Positions 22,263 through 35,800 of a DNA stretch of 64,000 nucleotides are shown here, in pieces. Source of the DNA: Chromobotia macracanthus (lineage: Eukaryota; Chordata; Actinopteri; Cypriniformes; Botiidae); the NCBI GenBank assembly GCA_036877525.1, contig JAZGTH010000087.1:4286001-4350000 (forward strand). Direction: 5' to 3'. A model generated the notes under the pieces. That model saw nothing but the letters and a program-made list of their open reading frames with translations, did not search any database and was not told the DNA's origin. The translations under genes and the position numbers were made by a program. Every line of letters begins with the position of its first letter. The first letter of the stretch is position 1.

Positions 22263-24348
22263 CTGAGGCAGGATCGCTCATGCTAGACTGGAGCCTCTTT
22301 ATGGGCTGCATCTCCTGTCTGGTTCTGCGGCACAGACGGGTTGGCCAGCCCTAATGCCAGAGCCTTTTCATTTCCAACATGCCAGCCTGTGAAAATCAGC
22401 TGCTTTGCAATGGCAAAGCCCACCGTCAGTGGCAATCTTTGACTTCCTCCTTATACACACAGAAATAAAGATGTTAAGATTACGGCACCTTGCAAAAAGT
22501 AGTCAGATCCTTAATTATCCCTAACTTATCTCAATTCTCAAGTCTTTTGGGTAGGTTTGTACCAGCCTCAGGCCCTCAGAACGCTGTTAGGTCTGAGAAC
22601 ATATTTCCTGTTGATAGATTCACATTCTGAGCAGCCTGAAGATGCTTGCAGATTTTCCCTTCCTAACAAGACGTCCTGTCCTGGCAGATGAAGCTACACT
22701 GCATGATTCTTTACTGTACGCTTTATAAATCTAAGATGTGAACATGTTAGAATAAAAAATATAGCTTTTCACCAACTAAATCATGAATATATTGAATATA
22801 TTTCTGGGCAATGTAGTTTCTACTTTACTTGAGTAATGGCTTCTTTAGTGTCTGTTATGTCAAGTTTTTACTTCTTGTAGGTGTTAAAAATCATTGTTTT
22901 GTCTTTTGTTTACTTTTCTCTAACAAAGCCTTACTCCACTAAAACACAGGATGTAGACTTGCTGTCTTAGCTATTCTTCAATAATGGCCTCTTTACAAAG
23001 CCTGCATTGTAAAAGATTGTAGAAGATTAATAAAAACAATCTTTGCTCAAATGTGCTGTATTAACAGTTAAAATTATACTGGAGTTATCAGAGGTTTGCA
23101 CATTTTATATTGTTAGTTCTGGTGTTTAGAAACAACATCTATCCTGCTTTCTCCTTAACATCTAATTATGACTGAACACACCAAGTTTCTGATCATGTAA
23201 GAAATGTCAGGCATTTAAACATGGATGGTTCTGTTCAGAACTGTTTTTTTAAGTTTAGAACTATATGCACTCTTTGGAGTTGTGAAAGGTACAGTAGGTT
23301 TTTATAGTATAATAAATATATTATCTAAAAAAATCAAAGAAAATAACCATTTAAAGGCGGGTGTTTTTCTGCCTCTTTTTTACATTTTGTTGCTTAATGA
23401 AATACACAGATAAATACAATGCAGGTACTGTATAAAGTTATTGTATGTAATTCATTCAATTAAATAGAAAAGGATCTCCCAAGCTTTTACAAGATGCTGC
23501 TTTTTGTTTTATTATACTAAGTCTGTTTTCATTCTGTTAGTTTTCCTATTTATCTGTGTAACCCATCTGGAACTAGACTGCCATCTACCTGTCTGTCTGT
23601 CTGTCTCATTATTGCAGTCTCTCTCGCTCTTGCTTAATTTTACTCACCAGCCCCTGGGAGTAATTCTCACGTACTTTCAATCAGGCCCATCTGCGCAGAA
23701 TGTGCTAAAACACACACACAAACACACACACACTCACACAAAAAGGTCATTTGAAGGATCCAGTCTCCACATGCCATGACCACCGTTTTTGTTCTCCATG
23801 ATGTGTCAGGGAGAAGGACTACAAATCACATAAAATTCTGATTCAGAGCACGCACTCACCCGCCGTTCACGTCATACCCCAACTCCAAACTGGCCCCCAG
23901 AGCAAAGCCATCCGCTGCTGTGATGGTTGGCATGGGCAGAGCAGCTGGCACAGAATGGGCACCACACACTAGAACAGACAGGTCATAAATCATTTTACTT
24001 TAAAGACTTTAAACATCTTCACATGAAACACCCAAAAATCTTGGAGGAGTGTTAACACACCTAATATTATTACAAGACTATATATATACATTTTTTCTGT
24101 GCTTTTCGAGGAAATAAACTGTGTTTGTAAATACAATTCTAAAATAGTTATTTTCTACAATAATATGACTATTTTAGTATATTTAATATGACTATTAAAA
24201 GCTAAGCTTAGGGGATGAATTGAGAAGCTTTTTCTTTATGTAATATTCATAAGTAATGTCTTACCAATATCATTCATCAGTGATTGTAGGCCATGCACAA
24301 AATGTTCTACCTGAGAGCTGCTCACCTGAGCTCTCTCAAAATCTGTCC
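22263..24348 (-). pseudogene. echdc2: echdc2 (enoyl-CoA hydratase domain-containing 2) relic
   Basis: Three minus-strand exons align in order with ECHDC2, a mitochondrial crotonase-fold protein of uncertain substrate. Exon A (24265-24348) encodes a segment ending LQSLMNDI. Exon B (23860-23944, acceptor GTGCCAG) encodes AALPMPTITAADGFALG and then ASLEL where the family has GGGLEL. Exon C (22263-22449) encodes GGSQRLPLTVGFAIAKQLIF and on to QTGDAA. A/B joins in phase (I-A-A-L-P as in human). Defects: the exon for the CDLRV...GLLPGAG region is absent between B and C; exon C runs into TAG at 22283-22285 in frame; shifting one base restores the family ending SLA-x-AILPQ but meets a TGA. The 5' and 3' exons were not found. 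Tail-to-tail placement with zyg11 is as in mammals. Confidence 0.82.
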
Positions 24349-24595
24349 CTGTTAACAAACAAAAAGAGCTTAACAAATTTATAACAATAAATTAAGCAAT
24401 TAATAAAAATAATATAATAAAAAATAAGCAATTCATTATGGGGTGCAACACACTGATGCAACATTTTTATACAGTAGATCATCAGAATGCTGAATATGAA
24501 ATTAGAATGAAGTCTAGTACTGCAATTCAGTGTTTAAAGAGCCATGTAAAATTAACTTATAAAAATAAAAGGTTTACATCTGCATAATAATAGCA

Positions 24596-24870
24596 GTTGT
24601 GGCCTACTGGTAAGTGAGTTGTGCTTGTAATCAAAGGGGTTGCTGGTTCAACTTCAGTGCTGGCAGGTAGCAACTGAAGTACCCCTGAGCAAGGCACCCA
24701 ACCCCCGATTGCTCCTTGGGTGCAGTAGTGTTCTGCTCACTGCTCTGGGTGTGTGTGTGTTCACGACTTGCAGTGTGTGTTCACTCCTCACCAGTGATGG
24801 GTTAAATGCCCATGTCACATTTCGGGTACGGGTTACCATATCTGACAAACATGTCACTTTCACTTTAAAC
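24596..24870 (+). repeat. V-SINE-like element (HE1 type)
   Basis: tRNA-like head with A box TGGCCTACTGG (24600) and B-box-like GGTTCAACTTC (24644). It is followed by the conserved central segment CTGAGCAAGGCACCCAACCC at about 24687, typical of fish V-SINEs, and the tail with GGGTACGGGTTACCATA. Overlapping open frames on both strands are SINE sequence, not genes. Confidence 0.8.
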
Positions 24871-25519
24871 ATTGCTATGTTGCAGTCACATGACCTCATC
24901 ACTTTGCACAAATAAGCTTAATGATTAACCTTTCCTTGCATAATTGCTGTTGTAAGTTGTTTTTTGTTTAAGCAATTAAATGATACCTATTAACACTAAA
25001 CATGGGTTTAAAACTATATATGTATTTCACACTCCTTAAAGCATGTTCCAAAAGAAAAAAATTCCAAAGCAATATAAAGCCATGTAAATATGACAACTTT
25101 TACAGAAAGTTGCAGAACCTTTAGAAGACAGTTGAAATTGTATTCACACAAAACTCGTTCAGTAGTTCAAAGATAAGGCACTTCAAATAAAGTCAGGGAA
25201 GTGCAGTAATGTTCCAGGATTGTGCTGGGAAAGCATATGTACTTAATACACAACAGCTGTGAAAAATTGCAACCTTGGAAGTCCAGGTTTGCAACACTGT
25301 TCTACAATTTCTCATTGACTAGATGTTCTGCTTTCTGCACATTTAAGTTTGATGCCGTAGGGCAGTTTCTGCAGACACACATGGTGGGTGACTCACCTGA
25401 CCCACAAACACGCAGCCCAGAGAGTTCTGTGTCTTAACACATCAGCACTTCCACTATACCTAACCATAGGAGAGAAGAACATCATGAGAAACAGATAGAC
25501 AGAGAGAAAGAGGTTATAC

Positions 25520-25690
25520 CATGGGTGTCCAAACTGTCCTGGAGTCCCACTATACTGCAGTTTAGCCTCAACACACCTGCCTGGAATTTTTTAGTCCTTA
25601 CCTTGATTAGCTGGTTCAGGTGAGCTTAACTGGGACTGGAGCTAAACTTTGCAGGACACTGCCCTCCAGGACCAGGACTGGACACCTCTC
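25520..25690. mobile_element. hAT-type MITE with 8-bp target site duplication
   Basis: The 171-bp element begins CATGGGTGTCCAAACT and ends GGACTGGACACCTCTC, imperfect terminal inverted repeats with the GGTGTCCA core. The interior reads CCTCAACACACCTGCCTGG and TTGATTAGCTGGTTCAGGTG, a widespread cyprinid element. It is flanked on both sides by GGTTATAC (25512-25519 and 25691-25698). An 8-bp duplication is the hallmark of hAT transposition. Confidence 0.88.
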
Positions 25691-25925
25691 GGTTATACAC
25701 TTGAAAAAGCCACCTGGGCAGTGTCTGTAATTTTTTTCAGGATTGTTTTAAACTGAAACATGGCAATTGCCAGTTATCTGCACTACATTCAGAAAATAGC
25801 ATTCATTTTCATGTGGATACCATCCAAACCATATGTGATGTTTGAGCATATAATTTAAAAATCATTGGCATTGGATGTTGGAAGAAGGCTGTGGGGATCG
25901 GCACACACAGCTTTCAGCTTTCAAG

Positions 25926-26034
<109 letters not shown>

Positions 26035-26445
26035 AGAAACCATAGACTACAAATATCTATTTCTTTAGAAAATGACAAATGATTAATTAAATTAAAACCA
26101 TTTAATATAATATAATTAACCATTTCATAATTTATGCAATATTTGTGAGTGCTTTGTATTTTATTTTGCTGACTAGAGTATTGTGTCCTTCACAAACAGG
26201 CAAACGTTGCACTTAAATGGAATCAGTTTTGCATTGTAGAAAGGCAGCTCATAGATTTTGGAACAGAACTATTGTCTTACACAACAGAGTGCTGGTAATG
26301 TAACCACAATTGACCTCAGAATATTTTTAGAAACAAACAATGTGTGTAAATCTACTTTCATTATTACTGTCATCCATTTAGCAGTGTCTGTTTTCTTGAC
26401 TGACTTAAGACAACATCAAGACAAGTCTTAAGATGTCCTCACAGT

Positions 26446-26447
<2 letters not shown>

Positions 26448-26494
<47 letters not shown>

Positions 26495-26503
26495 CATATA
26501 TAT
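26448..26503. repeat. compound (CA)n(TA)n microsatellite
   Basis: CA repeat to about 26478 passing directly into TATATA, with one TACATA interruption. Confidence 0.95.
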
Positions 26504-27405
26504 ACAAATGAAATGCTTCAGGTCTAAGAACTGGAGTTCATGAAAACCATAAATATACGACACATTGGCCTTTTATGTCCCACGTCTAGGTCAGATGTTT
26601 TCATCAGCTGAGAAAGCATTCAGACAAAAAGAATATGTTTGTAAACTGAAGGGTTGTAAACTGCAAACTGAACAACGCAACTGACAGACATGACATGGAA
26701 ACCAACTTTGCAAACAACTAGACAATCTGAAGTCTGCCAAACCAGCTTGTCGTGGTTTAAGCTGTTTTTCTTTCTAAGTCTTTTAGCATTGCCTAATTAA
26801 TATTCATGAGATATGTCATTATTTTGTAATGACATCACAACCAGCCGTCAATGGATGGTGGAGGATGAGATGGAGGAGGGTGACAGGAGATGAGAGGAAC
26901 TGCAGAGGAAAGGGGAAATGAGGAAAGGAAATTAAACAAAAATGAGAGATGGAGTGTCTATGTCAGAATGTGTGAGACAGGAAAGAAAAATGCAAACCAA
27001 AAGCAAACAGGAAATAAGGAAAGTGAAGCAGGCATTGGTTGCTTGCCCACAGGCTGTCTGCCTAACATGCATGAAGAGAAAATACCACCAGCCTTCCTTC
27101 AAGTACACGAAGATTCGCAATAGAAAAACACAACAAGGCTGCAAAAGATATTACTGGACATACAAACAGTTCTTGAGTGGCTGAAAGAGACCTCATGTTT
27201 CTTTCTTGCCATTTAGCAAATGCTGACATCTGGAAGAACCTGTGCTGTGTCTTGCTCAAGGGCACAAGAAGGAGAGGGATTCTTCTCTCTGTCTCATTAG
27301 CAGCTCAGATCTTTAACCATTTCTCTGTTTCTTTGGTTCACTGACTCTAAATCACATTTTCAATCTTATTGTCCCCTGCCTGTAATTGTCCTTCATTTAT
27401 TTATC

Positions 27406-27842
27406 TGTAAGGGGGCTGAGGCAGAAGCTGAAGCAGGATCCAGTTGCGGATGTTTATTGGGGTTATCCATAATCAAAGTCGAAAGACAGCAAAGGGTAAT
27501 AAATAGACAGTCCAACCATGAAACACAAAAAAGGGGAGACGTAAATCAGAGGTCGAAATCCAGGCAGAGAATCAATATCTAAACAACAGTCCGATCCAGG
27601 TGTCAAACAGCTAGGCAAAAATCAGAAAACGAGAACCAAAAATAGTAAACAGGAAAGCAGGCAGTAAGAGAATGCTCAGTAGTCAGGTGTAAAGCTGGCA
27701 ATTCAACATGGCCATGTGGCAGCAAGGTTTATATAGCTGCCAAACAGGAAGTAAGTTCATAGTTCAAAGTTCAGAGTTCAGCAGAGGGAGCATGAGCAGT
27801 CAGTATTCCGGTGAGGGCTCCCTCTGCTGGCGTGATGTTACA
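27406..27842 (-). mobile_element. solo LTR with 5-bp target site duplication
   Basis: The 437-bp element has the LTR boundary form TG...CA (plus strand TGTAAGGGGG ... GTGATGTTACA). It is flanked by TTATC on both sides (27401-27405 and 27843-27847). Read on the minus strand it has a TATA-like TATATAAACC (around 27724-27733) and an AATAAA signal (27453-27458) near its 3' end, as expected for U3-R-U5. No internal retrotransposon coding region or second LTR is present, so it most likely arose by recombination between LTRs. Family is not assigned; a 5-bp duplication fits Gypsy- or Copia-like elements. Confidence 0.8.
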
Positions 27843-27847
27843 TTATC

Positions 27848-29439
27848 ACACTAAATGTGTTGATCAAAGCTGACAGCACTGAGAAAGGAAAGACTGAAAG
27901 GCAGACAACGGAACAAATGTATTAATAGATAAACATCAATGTAGAAGACTTAAACATGATAAATATTTTACCAAGTCATTTGTATTTGTTAGTAGGTGAA
28001 TAGATTTGTTTGTGTGTGTTTGTGTCTGTGTGTGATTATTCCATTATCAGATTAACTGGTGCAGTTAACTGAGGAAATCCTGTAAATGCCCATCACTGCA
28101 CACAAACTGTAAATGGAAAGCATTCATGCACACATACATACAAATATGTAAAAGGGGTTTAAAGGGGTTAAAGGAGTTTAACAGAGCCTACAGGGTCATC
28201 ACCGAAATAGATGTGATTTCTCAAGATATCAGTTATAGTCCTAATCTTTAAAATAATCTTTTATTGCTTTTAAATGCTATTGCTGTCCTACTCCTGACTT
28301 TTTAAATGCAAAGTGGGTCTAAAATACAATATCAGACATTTATAGAATGAGTGGGCTGTGTCTAGCCTTTTTAAGATGATACCCTGAAGAAAAAGTTTCT
28401 AATAGATTCATTTCATACGTTCTGTTTGAAGTTGTGCTGTGTCAAGGGTGGAGTGAAATTTAAACTCTCTCATTACTCACTTGTTCCACGGCAACCCCAG
28501 CCTTACGGCAGAGTGGGGTATGTCATGACTGAAGCTGGGATACAAGGGAAGACATCACTGGATTGTCAGGTTATATAATAATATGCTAAAGAGATTAACT
28601 TCATGTTGACACTTCCTTTGAACGCTTTTAGAATTTTAAAGGCAAATTAGATATAGGGCAGAAATGTATAAAGCAGTTTCATCAAGGTTATACATAAGAA
28701 TTTATAAGAAAGTATCAGACGGTGATTATTAAAACTGCGATCTGTAACTTTTTTTAATCGGTTATTAAGCAAGTAACAGTCTGCTAACAGTCTCCCTACC
28801 TTAACCTGATTCACAACAGTAAGTTAAAACAATGAATTATGAGCTAGTTCAATTTAGCAGAACATTTCAGTTTGACTTAATTAGTTTGTGTGGATATATT
28901 ATGTCCATAAACAGAAAGAAGACCTGGCTTTTATGCTGAGGATGGTGGAGAATTTGTAGCTTGTTTTTGCTGTCATGTTTAGGATGAGTTTTTCCGTGTT
29001 TTCGGTTTTCTTTGTTATGGTTTCCTTTGCTATGCCCACAAACTCTCCAATACACACATACAAACATATTCCCAGAGTAATACATTATTAAGGTTACCTC
29101 TACGAACCTTGCACATTTGCACATACGTTTTACATTGCATTTACATGCAATGCACAACAATAATCAATCTCTAATCTACCTCAACTGGACTTTACACATG
29201 CATAATTGATTGTTTTTACATTGTGCTGTTCACATATAAGCTTTTACAGCAATTTATACAGATGTATATACAGTATGTTTACATGTTTATAATACATTTT
29301 ATGTATACTGTACATGCTGGTTGCTTACATGTTTACAATACATAGCACTTTATATGCACTAAATATACTGTATGTTTTACATGTATGTTTACATGTTTAC
29401 TTTAAACATTACAACATATACTTTATATATGTCTACACT
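27848..29439. other. intergenic, no feature recognised
   Basis: AT-rich DNA with no recognisable exon or clear repeat boundary. Confidence 0.4.
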
Positions 29440-29580
29440 GCACACCCACACCTATTTATGCACACACTTGCACATTTGAAACTGTGTAATTTTGGCTGCT
29501 ATGTTAGGCTGCTAAAGGATTCACAGAGTAAGAATTTCATTGTGTAGTGTAACAGAGTGTTTCCTGTACATATGACAAAA
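29440..29580 (+). repeat. LINE 3'-tail-like fragment
   Basis: The words TGCACACACTTGCACATTTG, GGCTGCTAAAGGATTCACAG and AAGAATTTCATTGTGTAG resemble the 3' end of non-LTR retrotransposons in fish genomes. No coding part is attached. Confidence 0.4.
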
Positions 29581-29589
29581 AAACTCTTG

Positions 29590-29861
29590 AATTTTTAGTC
29601 ATTATCTTGTCATTTAGTTCATTATTAGCTCCTCCTCTGTTGCCTTAGTTTCTGATTGTTTTCACCTGTTTCTAGTTTAGTCTCCCTGTGTATTTATACC
29701 CCTGTATTCTGTGTCCTTGTCAGTCCTTGTTTGTGTGTGATGTGTGTGTACGGTTATGGTGGTGTGCGGCCTCCTGAATTTTAGTTATTAAAAGTGTATT
29801 TTAAGATTATCTTCCTGTGTCTGTCTGGTTTGCTCTCACAAACAGACACTGTAACACTTGC
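29590..29861 (+). repeat. LTR-like dispersed repeat
   Basis: It contains a Pol II-like layout: GTGTATTTATACCCC (TATA-like, about 29689), then TTATTAAAAGTGTATT and an end ...GACACTGTAACA, a pattern seen in fish LTRs. The left boundary and a target duplication could not be established. Confidence 0.35.
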
Positions 29862-32800
29862 AGCAGCTACAAGTGTTTGCCTCTCTGCCTGCAAGTGGGA
29901 TTATGGGTAATTGTTTTTTTGTAGGACACAGCAGCATAGTCAGCATCATGGTTGTAGGGTCTTGACCCCAAACTGTGTTGTCCTCTTATCCAATGGTTAC
30001 CTGACATGGAACAGATGGAACAACCAATTTTTTGGACAATTAAACCACTAAAAACCACTTAGATAGATATAGAAATGCCTTTTTATTATGTAACAAAATG
30101 TCAAACTAAGCTGCATTTTTAAAAGTAATATGAACACACCCCAGACACTTAAAAAAGAAAATAAGTATTAGAGTTTAAATGCTAAAACAATAGATATATT
30201 GTTCAAAGTAAAGACAATACTATTTGGAAACTATGTTTAGCTGTGGAATTCATGGTTATTAATAAAATACACTTGTTGTTTACTCTGCTAGAACAACTGT
30301 ACAAACTGACTTCATGCATCCACTTTTAATACATTTCGGATTAGCTGGTTAAAAGTCATTAGTTAAAAGTCATAGTTCTGAGAAAAGGTCAAGCATTATT
30401 TGTTTGTAGATGCCAGTTGGTTTCGTATTTTGGTGTTTCATGCAATGAAATTAATTCATTTTTATTTTGGATGAAGCGTTCAAATATTTTCTACTGTATA
30501 TGCACACACAGAAGTGCCAAAACAAAACTCGAGCAACAAATTCTTAATTCACAAAATCATTTTTTGTAGTCCAAAACATGAACCAAGTGGGTACGCAGTA
30601 TTTTTAGCAATAGCTTGGGGGATAACACATACAGACACCTACACACTGAGGCTTACATACTTAGTGAAGTATATTCTGCCCATGGGCTCTCAGGGATGTC
30701 AAGCTTGACAGTGTTAATCATTTCATTGCTATGCACAACCATATCCAGTGCATCCAACACACTTTCCAAAAGAATATATTTATTCAAATCATCTCATTCA
30801 CTCAGATTCCTGTTTGCTTCTTAACATCTGGGTCACTTAAAGAGATTCTTAATTCTGAATAGTCTGTAACATTGTATTAGCATTATCTTCCAAAAGCACT
30901 CTCCTAAAGGTCACACACAGGTCACACGAATAGTGCGCTCTTTGTCAAGCTCACAGGAAACTTGACCTATGCACAAGTGCATAAGTCGATTACATTAGCT
31001 TTGTGTTTGCCGAAATTATTTTTGGTGAATAGTGAAATTTGTGAATTTTTATAATACTTTCCAGTGCCATATTGGCATATACTGCCATATTGAATACATT
31101 TTTCATTTTGCCATATTGTATATATTCGACAAGTGAAAATGCCATATTCTTTGAAAATACATGCAGTGAAGAATTTGGCCGAAATGAGGTAAACATTTGC
31201 ATGATTTGACTGCCTACCATATACTGTTCGAGACAGGAAAAAAGAAAGAATAACATTTAACAGAAAGAAAAACATTTAAAAGAAAAACATTTAACAGAAA
31301 GTCAAAATTTTGGCCACTATATTGTGTTTTGCTGTTTCCGTGCTTTAAACTTTGAAGACATATTTATTGATGTTTTATTCTGCTCCAAACAGTTTGTAGG
31401 CTATACCAAAAGTTTTGTTTGAAATAACAAAACATGAAAGTCTGTTTAACTTCTAACCACAGACCTTATTTTAGTTAATGTTAATTATTCACTGTTAAAT
31501 ATACCCATTCAAAATACCAGTTGGGCCTCATTGCTCAAAATTTGCAGTCCTAATTATATTATATTAATTTGCTTCTCTGTTTTTTCCAAAACATTATTCT
31601 ATACATCCCTCTTCTCAGCTACTATTGACAGAACTTCTGAGGAGATATTGAAAAATTAATACAATTTTTCAAAGTTTCTTTAGTTCAACTGCCATCATTC
31701 TCATAATTCAAACACCCAATTATTATGAGGTGACACACATGAATTATTATGACACATTATGAGGGTCAGAACATTTGTACAAAACAAGACTTTACATCTA
31801 AAATGGCAAGATAAGAAAGAGAGCTACATACTGCAGCAGGATAAGAGATGCAAGTTTTATACAAGAGATACAAGCACTTCTTGTTTGGGTCTTTGTGAAT
31901 GAAAAATGGGCTTGAATAAAGCATAATAGCATCCTTGCCAATAAAACTCAGTTTCATTGGGCCTATTAGCTTGTAATCGATTAGATTATAAACTCTGGTG
32001 GATCTTTAATCATATGTGTTTTGGTCTTGATGTAGCTGATTGGTTGGTCATACAGAGTAGTCAAAAAGCGTACTTCATTTTAAAAATTCCTCTTGCTCTT
32101 CCAGCTCTTTACTATGTTTTGTTTATTACTACTATGTTTTGTTTATTACTAAGTCTCTATGTTAATATTTACCCTAGAGCAGCTCATCCATGTATTGAGT
32201 TTATCACATACTGTATGTTGACATTAGTTTGTTGTAGCTATTAAAATTAGTGACAAGTATTCCTTGTTTATATTCTGTTCTGCTTTCTGTTTGCCTATGG
32301 CCAACATTAATTGGTTTTGTTGCAGATTGATTGGAAATCTCATGTGATATTACATACTTTACATACCCTACAATAAGGTCATCATTCACAACCCATTTTA
32401 CTTCTGAAATCAGAGTGAAAATAAATATTCTGTGAGAGAAATGTGGGATGGGGAATTCTTCATCTGAAATGGTGAAGTGGGTGTTACATACCAGAATAGA
32501 GACAGGTGTTTGGAGAAGGAACAACCTAACAGGACCAGGAACAAAAAAAATCCTTCATGTCTGACAACACATACACTCAAAATCTCTCAAATTAAGAAGA
32601 ATGTAAAAGATAATATGAAGCGTTTAACCATGTGAAACCATAAAGCATGAAAATTCCCAAAATGCTGAACAATTCCGGCACAAGATATTTTCAGCAATGC
32701 ATATTATACATTAGCTGAGCTAACATAACTGTAGTAGAATTGATATTGACCATGAATTGAAGAGACCATGGAGAGCAATTAGCCTCAATCATTAATGAAT

Positions 32801-35800
32801 ATTAGTGGAGGCAGGAAAATCGTTTCATTGTAACTGTCTTAATTAGTGATCATTTACGAGCATGCAAAATTACTTTTATCTTCAATTACATTGTTTACCA
32901 GTCAAGTTCACTAGCACAGAGCCATAATAATAGGAAAAATGGCCATCCCCCACGCACATCGAGAGCTTATACAACATGCTTCAGTTATAAAGGCTTTTAT
33001 GCAAACTGAGAAAGACCAGTGAACTGTTGAAAGAACAGTGGTTGTTGAAGCACTCTAATAATACATTCATTCTACAACCATACATCCTTTTTACATGTAA
33101 CATTGTAACATCCATTAAATGAACTTTAAGGGTCAGTCCTGTTTGAGTTCTAAGAAATTAAGGATTTCCAACTAACAAATGGAATTCAGCCAGACCGTAA
33201 TAAAGTAAGTTTCTCAAATATGTGTTTCAAATAACTCAGACTGAAATATTTCAAATTCTTTGAATTAATACAATTAATCTTTGCATGCACCCACAGGGCT
33301 GTGGTTACTCCTCTGTGATTCACATAATGTCTTCCCCTTGGTTTGTTTTTCAAAGTCCTTTGTCATGCAGTTGGTTACTAATGGTAACTAGGGCTCTTGA
33401 CAAAATAACGTGACCAATGACACTGATGAATTCTGTATGACTACAAGCAGACATTTATATTGGCAGTGTGTTGAAAGAAAAGCTGATGTGGATAAAGAGT
33501 GGGAAGATTACAGAAAGTTGACATTTTCATTAACCTGTTTCTTTAAATGTACACACCTATAGGGCAGATCTAATTCAAAGCTCCTTTGTTGGCAAACGTT
33601 TAAGATTAGTGACCTGATGTCTTTAAATCTCATGTGCTCTAAAAAGCACTGCTCTTAAAAGGAGCAGTACACCTCCAAAATAAAAATTCTGTTATCATTT
33701 TCTCATATGAAATATATGTTTCTCTCTTAAAATGTTGTCTTTCTTAAAATCTTGCTTGACAGCCATGGTCACCATTCACTTTATTATCTGGAAAAGATCA
33801 GCCTAAACATTCTTTTATTAATAACTTTTTGTAAAAGATATTTGTTTTTGGATATATTAGGATCAAATGGCTAGCCCAGAGAAGGGACCATGGTGTGCAT
33901 AGTTACAATAGAAATAAGTTGTGTTATTTCGCTATGTGTGTGTGCTGTATTCAGAATTCAGTGTGGGCAGGGCTCCCGCCACAAAAGATCAGTTTTAATT
34001 GCATTATTTTCTGCATGACCATTTTACCTTTGAACACAACAGGTTTTCCCCAGCCAGCTGGGTAAGTAAGTTCAGTGTAAGTTCAGTCTATGACTCTTCA
34101 CACAAAGGCAGCCTGAGGCTAATTTATAATAAGATCTGCCCGATTTGGGTCAATCTTGAAATGGTTAAACTGTGGTCCCACTGGGCATCACACAAAAGAG
34201 AAGCCAAAAGTGTTAGTGTTTATCAGAAAGCCACAAAGAAGATCTGTCTTGCCACGCTCTGGATTAGTGGGTAAGGGTTGGACCAGAAACATGCCAATAC
34301 AATATGTTGTCTTGCATTACTAAAGTAGTTAAAAATCTCAGTATTGGGGGAGATATTTAGACATGTAGCTTGCTATGAATATCTCCACAGTTCGGCTAGC
34401 TTTAACTTGTTCAGCAAGATTCTCTTTAAACTTTCATAGATCATAGTTAAAACGGATCAAGATGACAGTTTGTGCAGATGCCTACTATAGCAATTGTGGC
34501 AATCATGGGAATACAAATATGTTTAAAATTTGGTTTATATAGACTAATTGTCCCTTCTTACAGGTAACCTGTCCCCAGTTTACTAAAGGTAATCCAATAT
34601 TGTTCATATTGATAGTTCAACTAAGACCTCTCAGTGTCAACCCTGCTAAGAAAAACAGCTTTAACCATCTGAGCTGGTGTGGTATTAGCAGGTTTAAACT
34701 AATCTCCCAACATGAACAAGCTAGTGTTTCGCTGGTATATCTGGTTGATTTTCCCCAGGAAAGAATGATTATTATTATTATATTAACCGATCCAGCCTAC
34801 ATTGCACAAGAGCTTATAAATGTTTTTGCTAATGTAAAGTTAAACTTGTAGTTTTGTAAAGATCATGGATGTCAATGATATTTCATATTTATATTACTTT
34901 TTTCAAAACTTTCAGAGCACTTACACACAAACGTACAGAACCTCGCCCACAAAAACAATTATATTTTCATCCAAATCAATACTTAATTCCCTCAAGAGTG
35001 AGTGATGGCCCCATCAGTAGGATATACGCCTTTTAATCTTCTGTTCTTCATAACTCCTTCAGTTCTCATATTGATCTTGAAAACATGGAGCAACAGGCCT
35101 GTTTTTAGCACACGCCTGCAGCACAGGGTGAGTTTTCTAACCCCACGTCTCTCTCTGTCTTTCTCTTGGCTACCCCGAGAAGCTTTTATGTGCATTTGAG
35201 CACAGATTCATGGTACTTTCTTATGCACAGGATCTCTGACAGTGGCCCTTGATGAACAGATTATGGCAACCAGTAGGTGGAAATTGTGCTATATAACCAA
35301 AAAACTTGATTGATTTGATGGCTTTTTAATGTGAGACTGAGGTTGTAAGAGTAAACTAACAGTAAGTACCTGTGCCCCAGATCATCAGCAAAATATTGGT
35401 GTTTGTCAAACCGTTAAAGAGGAAGAAGGTCTTATTATTATCACCCAACAGAATTGCAAAAATAATAACAAGCAGTTTTCCAGGATACACCCCCCATCTG
35501 CCATAGTGCTTCCCTTCTCAGGAAATGAGAAGGTTTATGAACGGTTTAGTTTTAGCTGACTTTGGTTCATGATGAGCAAAGTTTTCTTTCTAGTACTTGT
35601 TCCTTTTTTCCATAAGTTTGGTACTCCTCTTCCCTTATGGGGAAATGTTTTTTTTTTTAAATAAAACCATTATATACACACCAGAGTCTTCCATACTTAG
35701 GAAGGAAGATGATATACAGGTATGGAAAAAAGCATGGTGGGACAGGGGGCTTTTGCTGAATTAGCACTCCATTCAACAGAGAAAAGATTATTCAATCACT

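Noticed and set aside
24640..24915. 91- and 85-codon overlapping frames
   Set aside because: They lie entirely within the V-SINE.
33655..33760. Possible further copy of the 'AAAGGGATAGTT' MITE
   Set aside because: Only loose similarity (AAAATAAAAATTCTG) and no inverted partner end.
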